From Nemertoderma westbladi (taxonomy: Eukaryota > Xenacoelomorpha > Nemertodermatida > Nemertodermatidae): 64,000 nt of DNA. The position numbers and the translations under genes are program-made. Below, piece after piece: positions 41,746 to 53,190 of the stretch; the first letter of the stretch is position 1, and each line of letters opens with the position of its first letter. The notes under the pieces were generated by a model. It did not search any database, was not told the DNA's origin, and saw only the letters and a program-made list of their open reading frames with translations. The stretch covers positions 1 to 64,000 of the forward strand of contig JAUCBJ010000468.1 of assembly GCA_032718475.1 (NCBI GenBank). Reading direction: 5' to 3'.

Positions 41746-42499
41746 GAGTTATAAAGGATTTGATAATATTTATGAACTGGATGGAGAGAATAACATCGTA
41801 CCAACAGTTAGAATATCCACGAAATCAGGGGATTTTGCATGGTAATGCCACACCACCAGCACAAAGCAGATGTCGATCTCCTGATGATAGACGTATTTGG
41901 GACTCTCATAAACACACATTGCGCGATGCTTGTTGCAAATATAAGTGCAAGTTCGGCTGTAAAGAGAAGATTAATGGTGAAAATCAATAGGAAATTCAAG
42001 ATACCTACTAGAGTTTACATAGTAATGATGAACGTAAGCAGCTTCTAATGAGATTTTTGAAAAATTATTTACTACATATTTCTCTGGTATAATTTTGACA
42101 TGAAATATAAATGCACAAGAATTAAATACCTATATTTCACCCCAGCCGTAAATCAAAAGTAATTAAACGGTAATAAAATCACCCTATTTAAATTTGTGAT
42201 ATGCAAAACACCCTAACAATTGCAATTCGTCGACCGTAAAAACACCCCATGCGAAAATTTTCATTATTGTGATATGCAAAGCACCCTACCGATATTTCTT
42301 ATCTCAGTGCTTAAGGTGAATCGAATTCGAATGAAAATTTAATATTTTGATATCAAAAGATTTTCCAATCTTTCCTCTTCCTAAACATATACTAAATCCT
42401 AAATATCACGATTCATTCATTACAGCAAACCGCCGAATTCGAAGTCCATTTACTCAAAACATGATTTTCCGCGAAAGGGTGTTTTAACTTCTGACGGCA
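41746..42499. other. Intergenic, nothing supported
   Basis: AT-rich beyond 42000. Short frames near 41840-42048 have no recognisable motif. ATATGCAAAACACCCTA and ATATGCAAAGCACCCTA (near 42200 and 42274) form a short imperfect direct repeat. Confidence 0.4.
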
Positions 42500-44784
42500 G
42501 AGTTCCCAAGAAGGGCAACCTAACAATCTATGGTTTTTTTCGATTACTGCAAAGCTATACAATATAATTCTATTCAATCGTATCAGGGATCCCATTGAGA
42601 GACTGCTACGTGGAAATCAGAATGGGATCCGTAAAGGTCGTGGGACCATGGAGCCCAGTTTGGATAATTGGATAAGGATAATTGAAGAGTTATCAGAAAA
42701 GAAAGACAGGCATATGGTTGTGACTATATGGGATTCCGGATGAAACTATTGCAGCTTCAGATCAGATCAGATCAGTATACGATGGTTCGACAACATTTGT
42801 ATCTATTGTTAATGGTGACACAGAACCATTTGAAGTACTAGAAAGCCAGCAAGCTGGCTGGAAGGAGCCCGAGGGAAAAATCCTAGCCAAGACTATTACA
42901 AAGAACTATGTCAGTCAGCAGTAAGTAAACTAAAATTGTCTAAACTGCAAGGCGTGAGGCTAGCTGACTTTGTGGCTCGCCCCACATAATAAAAAATGCA
43001 ACTTAGCTACCACTAACAAAAATATAATATGAAGCAAATAATTTCATTATCAAGAACGTTTACAAGATATAAGATGCGATTACCGAATATTTATAAAAAA
43101 TGCCCATGATGCACAACCAGATAAATAACAACGAATAGAGCCAAATAACAAATTTAGTTTCCTTCTATAGGTATTACCCCGTCGTCAAGCGGAATATCTC
43201 TTCCCAGTGAATTCTATGTGAATATGTAATATAGGTACTCCTTAGGCGGTAGGCCAGAGCGGGCTCCTTAAATACATGCAACTACTGTATTATAGTGTAG
43301 GTCAACTATAAAACATTTTGCAATCCACAGTGAGTATCGACTGCAATAGGACACAACACACTGCTTTGTGTAACTAAAATTCATTCTCCTGATCCACCCC
43401 CTAACATAGCAGAGTGAGTAACCTTATTGTAGATATACCCTTAGGAAGCACTGTGAGAGCAATCAGCTTATGGGGTAATACATTAGAAACCAACAGCTTA
43501 TGTGTGAGTAAACATTGCCTTTCCTTATAGCCTACTAGTAAAACTTGGCAACCAACACGTTTTTCTATGACTGTGTATAACATATTAAGCCATATTTCAT
43601 CATGAACACCAGCTGTTATTTTACCATTGCTTTTAATTTCGCGACAAAACAATGTCAAAAAACTAAATATATCGAATACCACACATAGAATCGATCTGAA
43701 ATTTTGTAACGCAATTATGAACCACCAAAGCAATGTACTTGCAAAATTTCATCAAAATCGCCAGGCAGGAAGTTCCTTAACCTAGATAATTATCAGTCAG
43801 TATGTCAGTCAGTATGTCAGTCAGTGTAATGTATCCTGAAGATTCTTACAGTAAGTATCCCGCTGTCAAGCGGGCTCCTAATTATGGGGAGGAGACACAC
43901 TTGCGCCATTCTTGTTCATAATTGTGGTTGACTTTGTTCTACTCATGTCCTTAGATCAACATAATGATGAAGGGGTGATGGTAACTCCACCTAGTGGCTC
44001 CAGAAGTCGAGGAAAATACTGCCAAGTACCTAACTGATCTAGACTTTTCTTATGACTTTTAGAACAGGCTGGTTCTAGTGTTGGTCTTTTTATTAACTCC
44101 AAAAAGACCAACATTTTGACAGTTCACTTTAAAAGTCCTCAGCAAGTCTCTTACCGAATGATAATATGTTCAAAGAATGGTATGCTTGAGCATGTGGACG
44201 ACTTCTGTTACCTGGGATCGTGGATCCGGAAGTCAGATGAGGACCTTCGAATACGTAAGAGAAAGGCATGGGCAGCTATGAATGGGCTTTCTAGGATTTG
44301 GAAGTCACATAGAATTCATCAGAAACTTAAGGTCAGATTATTTAGAGCAGCAGTAGTCCAGTACTCCTCTATGGGAGTCCATGATGGGCTCTAACTGCTG
44401 AGGACACCAAATTTCTGGATTGCACATTCACAAGAATGCTACACCTGGTCTACAGTGTCAAGTACAATGGACACATCTCCAACCAGACACTATATAACAT
44501 TGGAGGTGTCGCATTGGTTCCCCCAAGCTTGACACTAGAACTTTCGGCTCACGGCTTTCACCCTGAGGACCAGCCAATGCATAATCATGTGCTTTAGCGG
44601 CCTCATGGCGTGAATAAGCATGGTCTACAGCCCCTGACTTTCTTGTGACGCATTGAAGATCCGGATGATATAGCAAATGTCATGGCTAATAGGGAGTTGT
44701 GGAGGCGCAATTTTGTCGACAAGCCGGCACAGCATTCAACACAACTGCAATGCTGCATGCCGATCCTAGTAGTAGTAGTAGTAG
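42500..44784 (+). pseudogene. Decayed LINE-A copy 5 with a 1.05 kb insertion
   Basis: LINE-A from AGTTCCCAAGAAGGGCAACC through the RT core to 42837, then from about 43884 (GGAGACACACTTGCGCC) to the C-terminal block, and a TAG tail at 44766-44784. Many substitutions and deletions: most of the FVDFFKAFDS region is gone, and the FADD region reads as in copy 4 (FSYDF). Sharing that defect with copy 4 suggests a common older source copy. Confidence 0.85.
42838..43883. mobile_element. Unclassified insertion inside LINE-A copy 5
   Basis: Bounded by the break in LINE-A similarity. It contains GGAAGGAGCCCG near the left end and CAAGCGGGCTCCTA near the right end, a weak inverted match. It also holds TGTGGCTCGCCCCAC (42973-42987), the reverse complement of a motif at 45178, and TCAGTCAGTATG repeats (43790-43830). 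No coding frame. Probably a non-autonomous DNA element. Confidence 0.5.
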
Positions 44785-45177
44785 ACAAATTCTTAGTTGA
44801 AACAAACTGATAATTCAGACTGAGTATTTCTTTTTATATGTTCAATGGTATGACATGTGTGATAAATTAAAGCTGCCTTACTCAATTAATATTTAAAATC
44901 AAAGTTTAGCAGTTACTCGCCTGTCTATGTTTTAAATGTCGTGCATAGATTGATTGTATACTTCAATTACCATTCAAGTGGCCAATTAGGGCATTTATTT
45001 CTGCGATTACAGGTGGTTATTATTGAATTTAACTACTTCTATCTATGGCAAATTTTTTTATTTAATAATTTAGACATTTTGTTACTAATGATCAAAACTC
45101 GAATCAATTAATAACGATTAATAACGATTACTGTAAGAACTGGCAGGCTGTCTAATTAGGAACCCAGAGGTTATTAC
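44785..45177. other. AT-rich intergenic stretch
   Basis: A short direct repeat AATAACGATT (45110-45130); nothing else recognised. Confidence 0.4.
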
Positions 45178-45405
45178 TGTGGGGCGAGCCACGAAGTGAG
45201 TGAGCCTTAGCGTAGTGGTACCATTAATCAACCTGTCGTTCTGTCGCGTTTTTTTTTCAGTATTTTATTTTAAACGTTAATAACTCGGCCAATCCTTGAT
45301 GAAATCTATCCAAACTTGGTACACATGTTGTTTGGCAAAAGTTTGAAAATTTTCCAAGTAGAATTTGCGTGGGGCCTTCGTGCAGCATCAGTGTAACTGT
45401 TATTG
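45178..45405. repeat. Dispersed repeat with GAGCCACGAAG and GGGGCCTTCGTGC ends
   Basis: Starts GTGGGGCGAGCCACGAAG and ends GTGGGGCCTTCGTGCAGCA. Related ends occur inverted at 42970-42987 and at 56376-56398 (GTGCTGCGCGAAGGCCCCAC). The middle has AACTCGGCCAATCCTTGATG. It looks like a short non-autonomous repeat family; boundaries are uncertain. Confidence 0.5.
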
Positions 45406-45454
45406 TAGTTATAATATATTTATTTATCCAAAATTAACATGCGTTAAATTATTA

Positions 45455-45459
45455 TTACT
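45455..45459. repeat. 5-bp target site duplication, left copy
   Basis: TTACT, repeated at 50812-50816 right of the second gypsy element. Confidence 0.9.
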
Positions 45460-45718
45460 TGTTCAGGCTCGTTAAAATAATATTAAATGTAAGATATTAA
45501 TTTTACCAATGAACAGAAAATAATATAATCTAAAAAGACTCTCAACAATAACCGTAACCCAATATATGCAATGATACATCTAGTTCAAACAGCTTATATA
45601 AAACCCACCACCAGTAGAGTTTATTTCTGTTAAACAAACAATTACAATTAGTACATTTAAATCCTGTAACCAATATTCTATGAGCAATATAGTAATCATT
45701 GCTACAAGACACCGAACA
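45460..45718 (-). repeat. 3' LTR of minus-strand gypsy element
   Basis: 259 bp with TGTTC/GAACA inverted termini. On the element strand it includes a TATATAA box (revcomp of 45595-45601) and AATAAA (revcomp of 45619-45624). The adjacent polypurine tract, on the element strand CTAGGAGGGGCA, is at 45719-45730. Confidence 0.93.
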
Positions 45719-45804
45719 TGCCCCTCCTAGATCTTTGAATTCATGAAAATGATCGATTATATTTTGTGTATGAGTTAATCAAGTTTATTGTCCAGGAATG
45801 TCGG

Positions 45805-48800
45805 CTAATGTTCGATACCCAGTCTCGCCGGAGGTCTAGATATTCGTGTGGATCGTCGAAATATCTTGGTCTCTATTTTATGAGGTATATTTTCAGAGCA
45901 TTGCCTTTGAGTAGGTGTTGGTCGCAAGAAACGTCTGTTGAGTAAAGTTGTTCGTCCAGAAGGAAATAAAACATAATAGCTTCTACCTCCCTCACGAACA
46001 TCTGTGACTTTTCCAATTCTGTCCCATAAGCGACTGACAGGGTGTTGTACATAAACAGTGGTACCTACTGAGATAGGTTGTAAGCTGTGCGAGTGTTCGT
46101 CATAACGAGACTTTGCAGCTATGTCTTTCTGTCTTCTAGCTGCAGCAACATGTTCATCTATTTTGTCCATGGAACTGCCCCAATAAGTATTAAGTGCAGC
46201 ACGACTTATGGGTAGACGTGTGCGGGTTTGGCGTCCAAATAGCATTATAGATGGTGATGGATGGTGTGCATCACGTGGTGTATTACGCCATTCCAAAAGT
46301 CCTTCTAAGAAATCGGCCTTATCAAATGTGCCATTAGTTGATGTATTCTTTATTACAAGTCCTTTAATAGCTTTTACTGCTGACTCTGCGTGCCCATTGC
46401 TTTGCGGATAGTAGGCACTGCTACTAACATGTTTTACGTTCCAGTTTTTACAAAAATTGGCAAACTCAATAGAGGAATACTGCGGTCCACCATCAGTACG
46501 GAGCAGAATAGGTACGCCGGTTTCACAGAAGTATTCCATAATGATTGTTTTTACTTGATATGTTGAAGGAGTAAATTTTCCGAAATGGTAAACATTAGGC
46601 CACCCGCTATATCTGTCAACATAGACCATAAACGTATTTCCGCCATGGCTAAATAGATCCGATGATGCTTGCTCAAAGGGGCGTTTTGGTATAGGATCCT
46701 GTAATATCATTGGCTCTTGGGTTTGGCTGGGTCTGTGACATTGACAAGTTTCACAATTATCTATAATATTTTTTATATCAGAACGTATGCCTGGCCAGAA
46801 ATATAATTGGTGAGCGCGCTCCCATGTACGGCGATATCCTTGGTGGGAGGAATGTAGACGATGAAGAATTTCTTTGCGGGCTAGAATCGGGACAACTATT
46901 CGTTTGCCATAAATGACAAGGTCGTCCTGGATGGAAAATTCTTTAATTAGGTTTTTATATAGTGAGAGTTCAGATGGTGTGGCTTTTTTGGAACCCGATA
47001 TGATTGAGGATCGTAGAAGCTCATATTCTTTATCACCATTTGCGGCTGTGTATAACATTTCATGACTAGGGTCAATATTATTGCTGTGAGAGGAGATTAT
47101 GGTCCTAACATGTAATGCAATAGTTTCAGATTGGGTAATATCCTCCTCAGTTGGGTTGCTAACCGGAGATCTGGAAAGCGCGTCAGCAAATTTATTATCC
47201 TTTCCAGGTATCCATTCGGCTTTGATATTATATCCACAAAGTTTTTCCTTGAGACGTTGTAAGCGTGGATTTTCAATGACATGCAAGAGTTTGTCATTTA
47301 TTATTGACCGCAGTGGCTTATGATCTGTTTTTACTGTGAATGATGGACAGCCTTGAAGAAATACTCTGCACTTCTTGACTCCCCAAACTACGGCTAGAAG
47401 TTCTAGTTCACATACAGCCCAGTTGCACTCTGTAGGTGTGATGAATCGGCTGCCACAAGTAACTAAGTGCCAGCCATCTGGATGTTTCTGGGTCAAAGTG
47501 TAGCCTAACCCGTCTCTAGATGCGTCTGTGTTTAAAGCAGTCGGTAGGTTGATATCGAAAGGTTTCAGAATGGCTGGGTTTGACATAACATTTTTTATCA
47601 CCTCAAATGCTGCTGTATGATCTGGTGTCCATGTAAATGAATTTTTAGTGCTTAGTAGACCTTTTAATGGGGCCAATGATGGTGCTACTTTATTTGAAAA
47701 CGATCTCATCTGCTGCACTAGGCCGAAAAAGGATCTTAAATCTGTAATATTTTTGGGTATAGGGAACTGTTTGATTGATTCTATCTTTGTAGGGTCGCAT
47801 TTTATTCCATTGCGGCCGATTCGGAGACCGATAAATTCAACCTCTGGTTGACCGAAAATGAATTTGTCCTTAGACAGAGTGATGTTGAACTTGCGACAAC
47901 GCTCAAGAACTGTTCTTACGATCTCTGTATGATTTTCGAACGTTACAGTATGGACTAAAAGATCATCCACGATTTTCTCCATGTTCTTTATATCGACGAA
48001 TGCTGCATCACCCCAAATGCAGAAGACGTCACCAGCTGAACTTAGACCCATTGGCGCCCGTAAAAACATGTAACAACCCCATGGGGTCATGAAGCAGGTG
48101 AGTGGTTGGCTTGATTCCGCCAAAGGTATTTGCCAATAACCCTTGGCGGCATCTATAGTTGAGAAAAATTGTGCCTCTGGATTAAGGCTTGCAATAATAT
48201 CTGCTGGGCATTTAAATGGGTGAACCGGTCTTTCAACATAGTCATTGAGTTTGCTATAATCTATGCATATTCTGATGCCTCCCCTTGGTTTTTCAGTGAC
48301 GACCATTGGTGCTACCCATGTTGGTGGAGGCTTCCCTGGGATGGGTTCTACTTTTTTAATAATTTGTAGCTGTACCATTCTTGACAGTTCTGCTTTAGTT
48401 TCTGCTTCGAGGTGAACAGGAATTTTGCGTGAAGTGTAAATTTTAAATGGAACAGCGTTAGGTTTAAGATGAATTTCCATTTCTGGTACGTTCATAGGTT
48501 TAGACTTTGAGGTATCAAATACATCTGAATATTCAGCTAGTAACTCGGCTCTAGTACTATCGGCAGCGGAGATCGCATGAACTTGTGGTACTACATATTC
48601 TGGTATTGGATATGATTCAGGAATTATTTTTAGTGATTTGAGTGTATACCATGGTAAAATGAAAGTTGAACCGACTTTGGTAACAACGGCTAATAAAGGA
48701 ACTGATATTCCATAATATTCCACATTGAGATTAATTACGCCACATGTTTGAATAAGCTGCTTATTCGCTGCATATATTCTAGGAGAATGTGAAGTGTTTA

Positions 48801-50436
48801 TATTTTGGATCATGCCATGCGCTAACAAAATATCGTATGGGATAACAGGTGCATCCGCACCTGTATCTGGTAATGCATCAGTTATAAATTCTCCATTGAT
48901 AATTACCTTGGCCATGGGGGCTTTTCGGGTGATAGTTTGGAATGTTGGCTCGTTTGAGGGATAATGGGACACATGTACAACATGTGGTAATGTATTGATG
49001 TCTTGCGTTTTGTGATAATCTCCTGAGACGTAATTTAGGTAGTGGTGAGCACCGAGAGTGGAATACATTTGAGACTGGTGTTCGTCTGATTGATTATTAT
49101 CGGGTGACTGATCATTGCTGCATATTGTGCCTGGTAGACTGCATATTTTATTATAATTCGCAGCTTGAGGGAAGGCCTTGCATACTGCTGGAAAGTGGCC
49201 TATTTTATAACACTTTGTGCATTGTTTCCTGTCTGCCGGGCATTTTGATCGGTCATTTCGATGAGATGTAGATCCACCGCACCAGACGCAAGGTCTGGTT
49301 ACCATAGTTGGTGGCGCTCTATATACAGATTGCTGAGGGGGGCGATATATTGGATTCCTCCTTTTGTTAGGATAACTTTTTTCAGTCTTAGTTGGTAGAG
49401 CCTGAATTGTTTGTATACCTTGTTCATGTTCAGTATTTGATGGAAATATTAAATGTGATTGTAGAGTATGTAAAGCTTGTGCAACCTCGGGATTATTTGA
49501 TGGTATTTGCTGTATATGAGATATTCCTGCAAGGGCAGTAGTTTCCGTATCGCCCTTTACAAAAGCAATACAAATATTCTTGACAATATTTACAGTAAGT
49601 TTAGGTTTATCTAGTGCAAACAACTTACGTTGAAGTTCTTGGTTGTTAATACCGCACATAATTCGAGTTACTAAGTGATCGGCGGCACATGTACACCCAG
49701 TCGCAGGTTCTGCGAGTTCCTGTAGAGATTGGAGTCTTTCAAAGAAAGCTTCAAACGACTCACCGGGTAATTGGGTTGATCGATCAAAATCGCAGCGACG
49801 TCGAGCCAAACTAACCTTATTTGTGAAATAGATTTCCACTGTATGAAGTATTTCACTAACTGACATTGTAGTATTTTCTGGGATCTCCATAGTGTATTTC
49901 ATTTTTGTTATCATATCTTCACTAATACAAGCACGCAGATGTCCCAATTGCTCTGTTTGAGGCATACTGGACATGCTATTAATGTTATAATAGTCATTAA
50001 ACTTAGATCGCCACGCTTTATATGCTGTCAGAGAGATTGATGGAATGAGTTGATTTGGTTGGCTACTGCGTTCTATACGTCTTGGTTGATTTGGAAATCT
50101 TGCGGTAGGTAAAGGCTGATTTAAATTGCATTTGCGCTGAATTACAAACATATGGTTGTTTAGTTCATCGATTCGAATAGTGTCTCTATCATTCTCATCT
50201 GTTGGTTGAATGCCCAGAACGTCGATATGTGCGTTGCTATAGCGTACTACTGCTGCGTTATAAGCATCGGCCTTTGCCCGCAATGAGTCTATATCGTCGT
50301 TTGTCGTATTGTCGATGCCGGCCTGAGAAATATCGTTGTAGGCAGCCTCGTAACGGGCTCGTGCGCTGTTGGTCAACCCATATAAAGCTGATCGTATATT
50401 TTTTGCTCGTTTTAAGGTAGCAGCGTCATCGGCCAT
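45805..50436 (-). CDS. Ty3/gypsy Gag-Pol polyprotein, 1543 residues, intact
   Basis: Starts at MADDAATLKRAKNI (50436). Gag-like region to about 330; zinc fingers CVWCGGSTSHRNDRSKC and the CCHC knuckle CTKCYKIGHFPAVC near 404; protease with PDTGAD near 521; RT with KIVDDLL near 822 (VDD in place of the usual YVDD/YLDD); RNase H with NTDASRDG near 970; integrase zinc finger HSSHQGYRRTW to CETCQCHRP; catalytic D1260, D1315 and E1351 (DDX35E); C-terminal basic tail. One frame covers gag and pol, with no frameshift signal needed and no envelope gene. It makes cDNA in the particle and integrates it in the nucleus. I see no lesion that would inactivate it. Confidence 0.95.
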   Translation of the reverse strand: MADDAATLKRAKNIRSALYGLTNSARARYEAAYNDISQAGIDNTTNDDIDSLRAKADAYNAAVVRYSNAHIDVLGIQPTDENDRDTIRIDELNNHMFVIQRKCNLNQPLPTARFPNQPRRIERSSQPNQLIPSISLTAYKAWRSKFNDYYNINSMSSMPQTEQLGHLRACISEDMITKMKYTMEIPENTTMSVSEILHTVEIYFTNKVSLARRRCDFDRSTQLPGESFEAFFERLQSLQELAEPATGCTCAADHLVTRIMCGINNQELQRKLFALDKPKLTVNIVKNICIAFVKGDTETTALAGISHIQQIPSNNPEVAQALHTLQSHLIFPSNTEHEQGIQTIQALPTKTEKSYPNKRRNPIYRPPQQSVYRAPPTMVTRPCVWCGGSTSHRNDRSKCPADRKQCTKCYKIGHFPAVCKAFPQAANYNKICSLPGTICSNDQSPDNNQSDEHQSQMYSTLGAHHYLNYVSGDYHKTQDINTLPHVVHVSHYPSNEPTFQTITRKAPMAKVIINGEFITDALPDTGADAPVIPYDILLAHGMIQNINTSHSPRIYAANKQLIQTCGVINLNVEYYGISVPLLAVVTKVGSTFILPWYTLKSLKIIPESYPIPEYVVPQVHAISAADSTRAELLAEYSDVFDTSKSKPMNVPEMEIHLKPNAVPFKIYTSRKIPVHLEAETKAELSRMVQLQIIKKVEPIPGKPPPTWVAPMVVTEKPRGGIRICIDYSKLNDYVERPVHPFKCPADIIASLNPEAQFFSTIDAAKGYWQIPLAESSQPLTCFMTPWGCYMFLRAPMGLSSAGDVFCIWGDAAFVDIKNMEKIVDDLLVHTVTFENHTEIVRTVLERCRKFNITLSKDKFIFGQPEVEFIGLRIGRNGIKCDPTKIESIKQFPIPKNITDLRSFFGLVQQMRSFSNKVAPSLAPLKGLLSTKNSFTWTPDHTAAFEVIKNVMSNPAILKPFDINLPTALNTDASRDGLGYTLTQKHPDGWHLVTCGSRFITPTECNWAVCELELLAVVWGVKKCRVFLQGCPSFTVKTDHKPLRSIINDKLLHVIENPRLQRLKEKLCGYNIKAEWIPGKDNKFADALSRSPVSNPTEEDITQSETIALHVRTIISSHSNNIDPSHEMLYTAANGDKEYELLRSSIISGSKKATPSELSLYKNLIKEFSIQDDLVIYGKRIVVPILARKEILHRLHSSHQGYRRTWERAHQLYFWPGIRSDIKNIIDNCETCQCHRPSQTQEPMILQDPIPKRPFEQASSDLFSHGGNTFMVYVDRYSGWPNVYHFGKFTPSTYQVKTIIMEYFCETGVPILLRTDGGPQYSSIEFANFCKNWNVKHVSSSAYYPQSNGHAESAVKAIKGLVIKNTSTNGTFDKADFLEGLLEWRNTPRDAHHPSPSIMLFGRQTRTRLPISRAALNTYWGSSMDKIDEHVAAARRQKDIAAKSRYDEHSHSLQPISVGTTVYVQHPVSRLWDRIGKVTDVREGGRSYYVLFPSGRTTLLNRRFLRPTPTQRQCSENIPHKIETKIFRRSTRISRPPARLGIEH

Positions 50437-50542
50437 ATTGGTATTATTGTAGCAATTTACAATAAATTTATAATAAATAAGTTTTAATAATTAATTAATT
50501 AATTAATAATAATACATAATATTTATGAGTAGGTTTAATCTA

Positions 50543-50552
50543 CGCTGCGCCA
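50543..50552 (-). other. Primer binding site, possibly tRNA-Ser
   Basis: On the element strand TGGCGCAGCG directly follows the 5' LTR. It fits the CCA-tailed end of an animal tRNA-Ser (acceptor ending CGCTGCG) over 10 bases only, so the tRNA is tentative. Confidence 0.55.
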
Positions 50553-50811
50553 TGTTCAGGCTCGTTAAAATAATATTAAATGTAAGATATTAATTTTACC
50601 AATGAACAGAAAATAATATAATCTAAAAAGACTCTCAACAATAACCGTAACCCAATATATGCAATGATACATCTAGTTCAAACAGCTTATATAAAACCCA
50701 CCACCAGTAGAGTTTATTTCTGTTAAACAAACAATTACAATTAGTACATTTAAATCCTGTAACCAATATTCTATGAGCAATATAGTAATCATTGCTACAA
50801 GACACCGAATA
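50553..50811 (-). repeat. 5' LTR of minus-strand gypsy element
   Basis: 259 bp, matching 45460-45718 apart from the outermost base pair region (CGAATA here, CGAACA there). The TTACT duplication follows at 50812. Confidence 0.95.
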
Positions 50812-50816
50812 TTACT

Positions 50817-52099
50817 GTAGGATAAATCAGCTGGTTTTCTGACAAATTTTGCAAAACATAGGGGCTGTCTGCCAATCTGCATGTACCATTTGTACCGGTA
50901 CTGTCAGGCTGTACTCAATTCCTGAATCGAGAATTCTGCAATCAATCAATACTGCAATACAGGTCAGCCGGTACCATACACTGCAGACATGCCATATCAT
51001 GTAATCTAAACATGGCCCCGGAAACCCTTGCGGTGATTATAGTTTAGGCCTAATTAGCCTAGTACCGGTAATAATAGGCCTAATATAATAGTTTAGATAG
51101 TTCAGTAGTTACCGCTAATCATTCAGTCATTGGCACGGTACACCGTATTGCTGTACTGCCGTTGTAGTGCGCACCGTAGGTACCACCCATGCGTAGGCTG
51201 ACTGTGCTGATTATGGTACTGTCAGACTGTGGTACCTAAGCTATATACTGTTAGGTATATTGCTGTATTGGGGTGGGGTTAGGAATAATCCATTTGTTTT
51301 AGCATTGAACTGTTGAATCCCCTTATTTATTATAAAACCATTGGAAATATTCGCAAATGCCGCTCCATTACTGTCTGAAACGCTCCCGACAGTCCGATGT
51401 ATCTGGACCCGAGCAGCCGAGTTGCTTCAAGAGGTGATTAACGGGGGAATACTACGGAATTGCTTGTTTGTCAGTCTGTCAGTACGATTCTATTTGGGTA
51501 TTTACTACATTCAGACACTGGGAATACAGCGGTCGGTCAGATCGTAATGCGGGTCACTGCCAAGTTCATCATGCCTCACTCCGGTCACCCACCTTGGAGT
51601 GCGGTGGGAAGAGTCCCACTTACTGACTTACGTCGACGACTGGACGAATCGACGAGGATTGCGATCTGGGTTTAGCGGCGGCCCGGATCCAGGGATCACC
51701 TGGGGGAAATGGTTGAACGTTGGGCAGACGTTATCGCACTGGATTACGTTCTCTGTGACGCGAAAGTGTGAAGCGAATTCGTTGTCGAATTGGGTCGGAA
51801 GCTGCGGGAATTCTACTGTTCTACGGGAGTAAACCGCAGCGGTCCGTTGATTACGGACGGATACTACTGGGATAAGCAGGTATTTCGATCGAGTTTCTCG
51901 TATTCTCGATGCTCGAGGCGGATAAAGAGTTGGTTGTGTTGGGCGGTGTTGTTCAATTCTATCAAACATATTAAATAATTGGTAAAATAATAAAAACACA
52001 CCAGATAAAGATACTGGGCTTATGGTAAAGAGATAGGCCGAACTTACAATTTCCAAATAGATTGTTCATATAATAAATATATTTTTGGTATTTGATTTC
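50817..52099. other. Intergenic; GC-richer block 51340-51960
   Basis: Left part is rich in CCGGTAC motifs. 51340-51960 is GC-richer than its surroundings and has overlapping short frames on both strands (for example minus 51628-52056), none with a motif I recognise. It could hold exons or an element fragment, but I cannot support either. Confidence 0.35.
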
Positions 52100-52378
52100 A
52101 AGATAGGGGGGGGGGGGGGGGGGGGGGGGAACTGGACGCAATAAAAATTCATCCCTCTCCAGGGGAAATTGGACGCAAATAACAACAGCTGATTACTCTC
52201 AAAAATAAAACTGTAACCTGTTCTATTGTGTTTACTTTATTGTTTTGGTTAAAATAACGTGCCACTGTAACCTGCTCCTTTCCCAAAATTTAGAAATTAA
52301 TATTGAAGCGGGATATTAATTTGCCAAGATGGGATTTGCGTCCAGTCCCACCCCCCTCCTATCTCTTGATTTCACTAA
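52100..52378. mobile_element. MITE-like element with poly-G end
   Basis: About 275 bp. The left end AAGATAGG, a G run (52106-52129) and AACTGGACGCAA mirror the right end TTTGCGTCCAGTCCCACCCC, CTCCTATCTCTTG. The interior (AGGGGAAATTGGACGCAAAT, AACTGTAACCTGTTCTATTG) matches the inverted partial copy at 17985-18153. No coding frame. Confidence 0.8.
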
Positions 52379-53180
52379 AAAATAGAATACATTGCATTTT
52401 ACTGTTATAATTACTGTATTGAATAAAATAATTAATTGATTGTTTATTAAACCGTGCTAAGCACGTTGAACTGGAGCTCTAACAATTCCCCACTAGCGGC
52501 AGACAGGAACTGTAAAAGTCTCTGTAGAATTTCTAATTAAGCAATGCTCTTAGGGAACTACTACTAAATTTCAGATGGATCTGATCGTTGGTTCTATAAT
52601 TACAGCTATTTTTACGTTTCTGTTAATTCGCCCCCTAGCGGCAGACCGGGGAACTGTAGAAGTCTGTCTGTGTGTAGAATTTCAAAATTTTTTTAAAGAC
52701 TACAAGTGTACCAAGTTTGGTTCCATTTCATCCATGATTGACCGATTAGCGTTCAAACATTCCTGCCACGAATAAAAGCTGCAGGAACTCGAGCGATAAT
52801 TAATTTATTTATTATTAAATACTGTTTCAATTAAATTCTTTACGAAAATCTAGTCATCTTCTTTTAAATATGGACCCTGCATTCATGGAAAATATAATAT
52901 TTGATAATTCATCAGTCAGCCTACGCTAATTTCACAGCAAAGTCCTTGTCATGGCCTGTGTGTAGTAGGCCATGGTACCACCCTACTACCGGTACCGGCT
53001 GACCGGTGGCAACTAGCACTTGCACAGCAACAGCCCTACCGGCGATACACAGGTTGGAATTTATGTAGAGTTTGCTCAACAGTACAGATATAAAATAGTT
53101 ATCTAAATTATCTATATTACTATTGACAAGTATTGAAATATATACCGTTATTCGTATTTGCAACATCTGACATTGGAGAG
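52379..53180. other. Intergenic with a diverged direct repeat
   Basis: CACTAGCGGCAGACAGGAACTG (52491) recurs as CCCTAGCGGCAGACCGGGGA (52632), each followed by an AAGTCT and TGTAGAATTTC segment. This is a diverged repeat of about 140-bp spacing. No gene recognised. Confidence 0.5.
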
Positions 53181-53190
53181 GTGAGAGAAG

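Larger units (their letters stand above)
45460..50811 (-). mobile_element. Complete Ty3/gypsy element, minus strand, 5352 bp
   Basis: Two 259-bp LTRs, a 5-bp duplication TTACT, an intact Gag-Pol, a PBS and a polypurine tract all present. The LTRs differ at a single base noticed: the outer end of the 5' LTR reads TA instead of TG on the element strand. Near-identical LTRs and an intact frame mean a very recent insertion. It is unrelated in sequence to the PHD-gypsy and has no PHD or chromodomain. Confidence 0.96.

Noticed and set aside
41839-42048. Short plus frame near 41.9 kb
   Set aside because: No motif, and overlapping frames on both strands; not supported.
51628-52056. Minus-strand 142-codon frame in a GC-richer block
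   Set aside because: No recognised motif, overlapping frames of similar length on the other strand, and no splice or start evidence.
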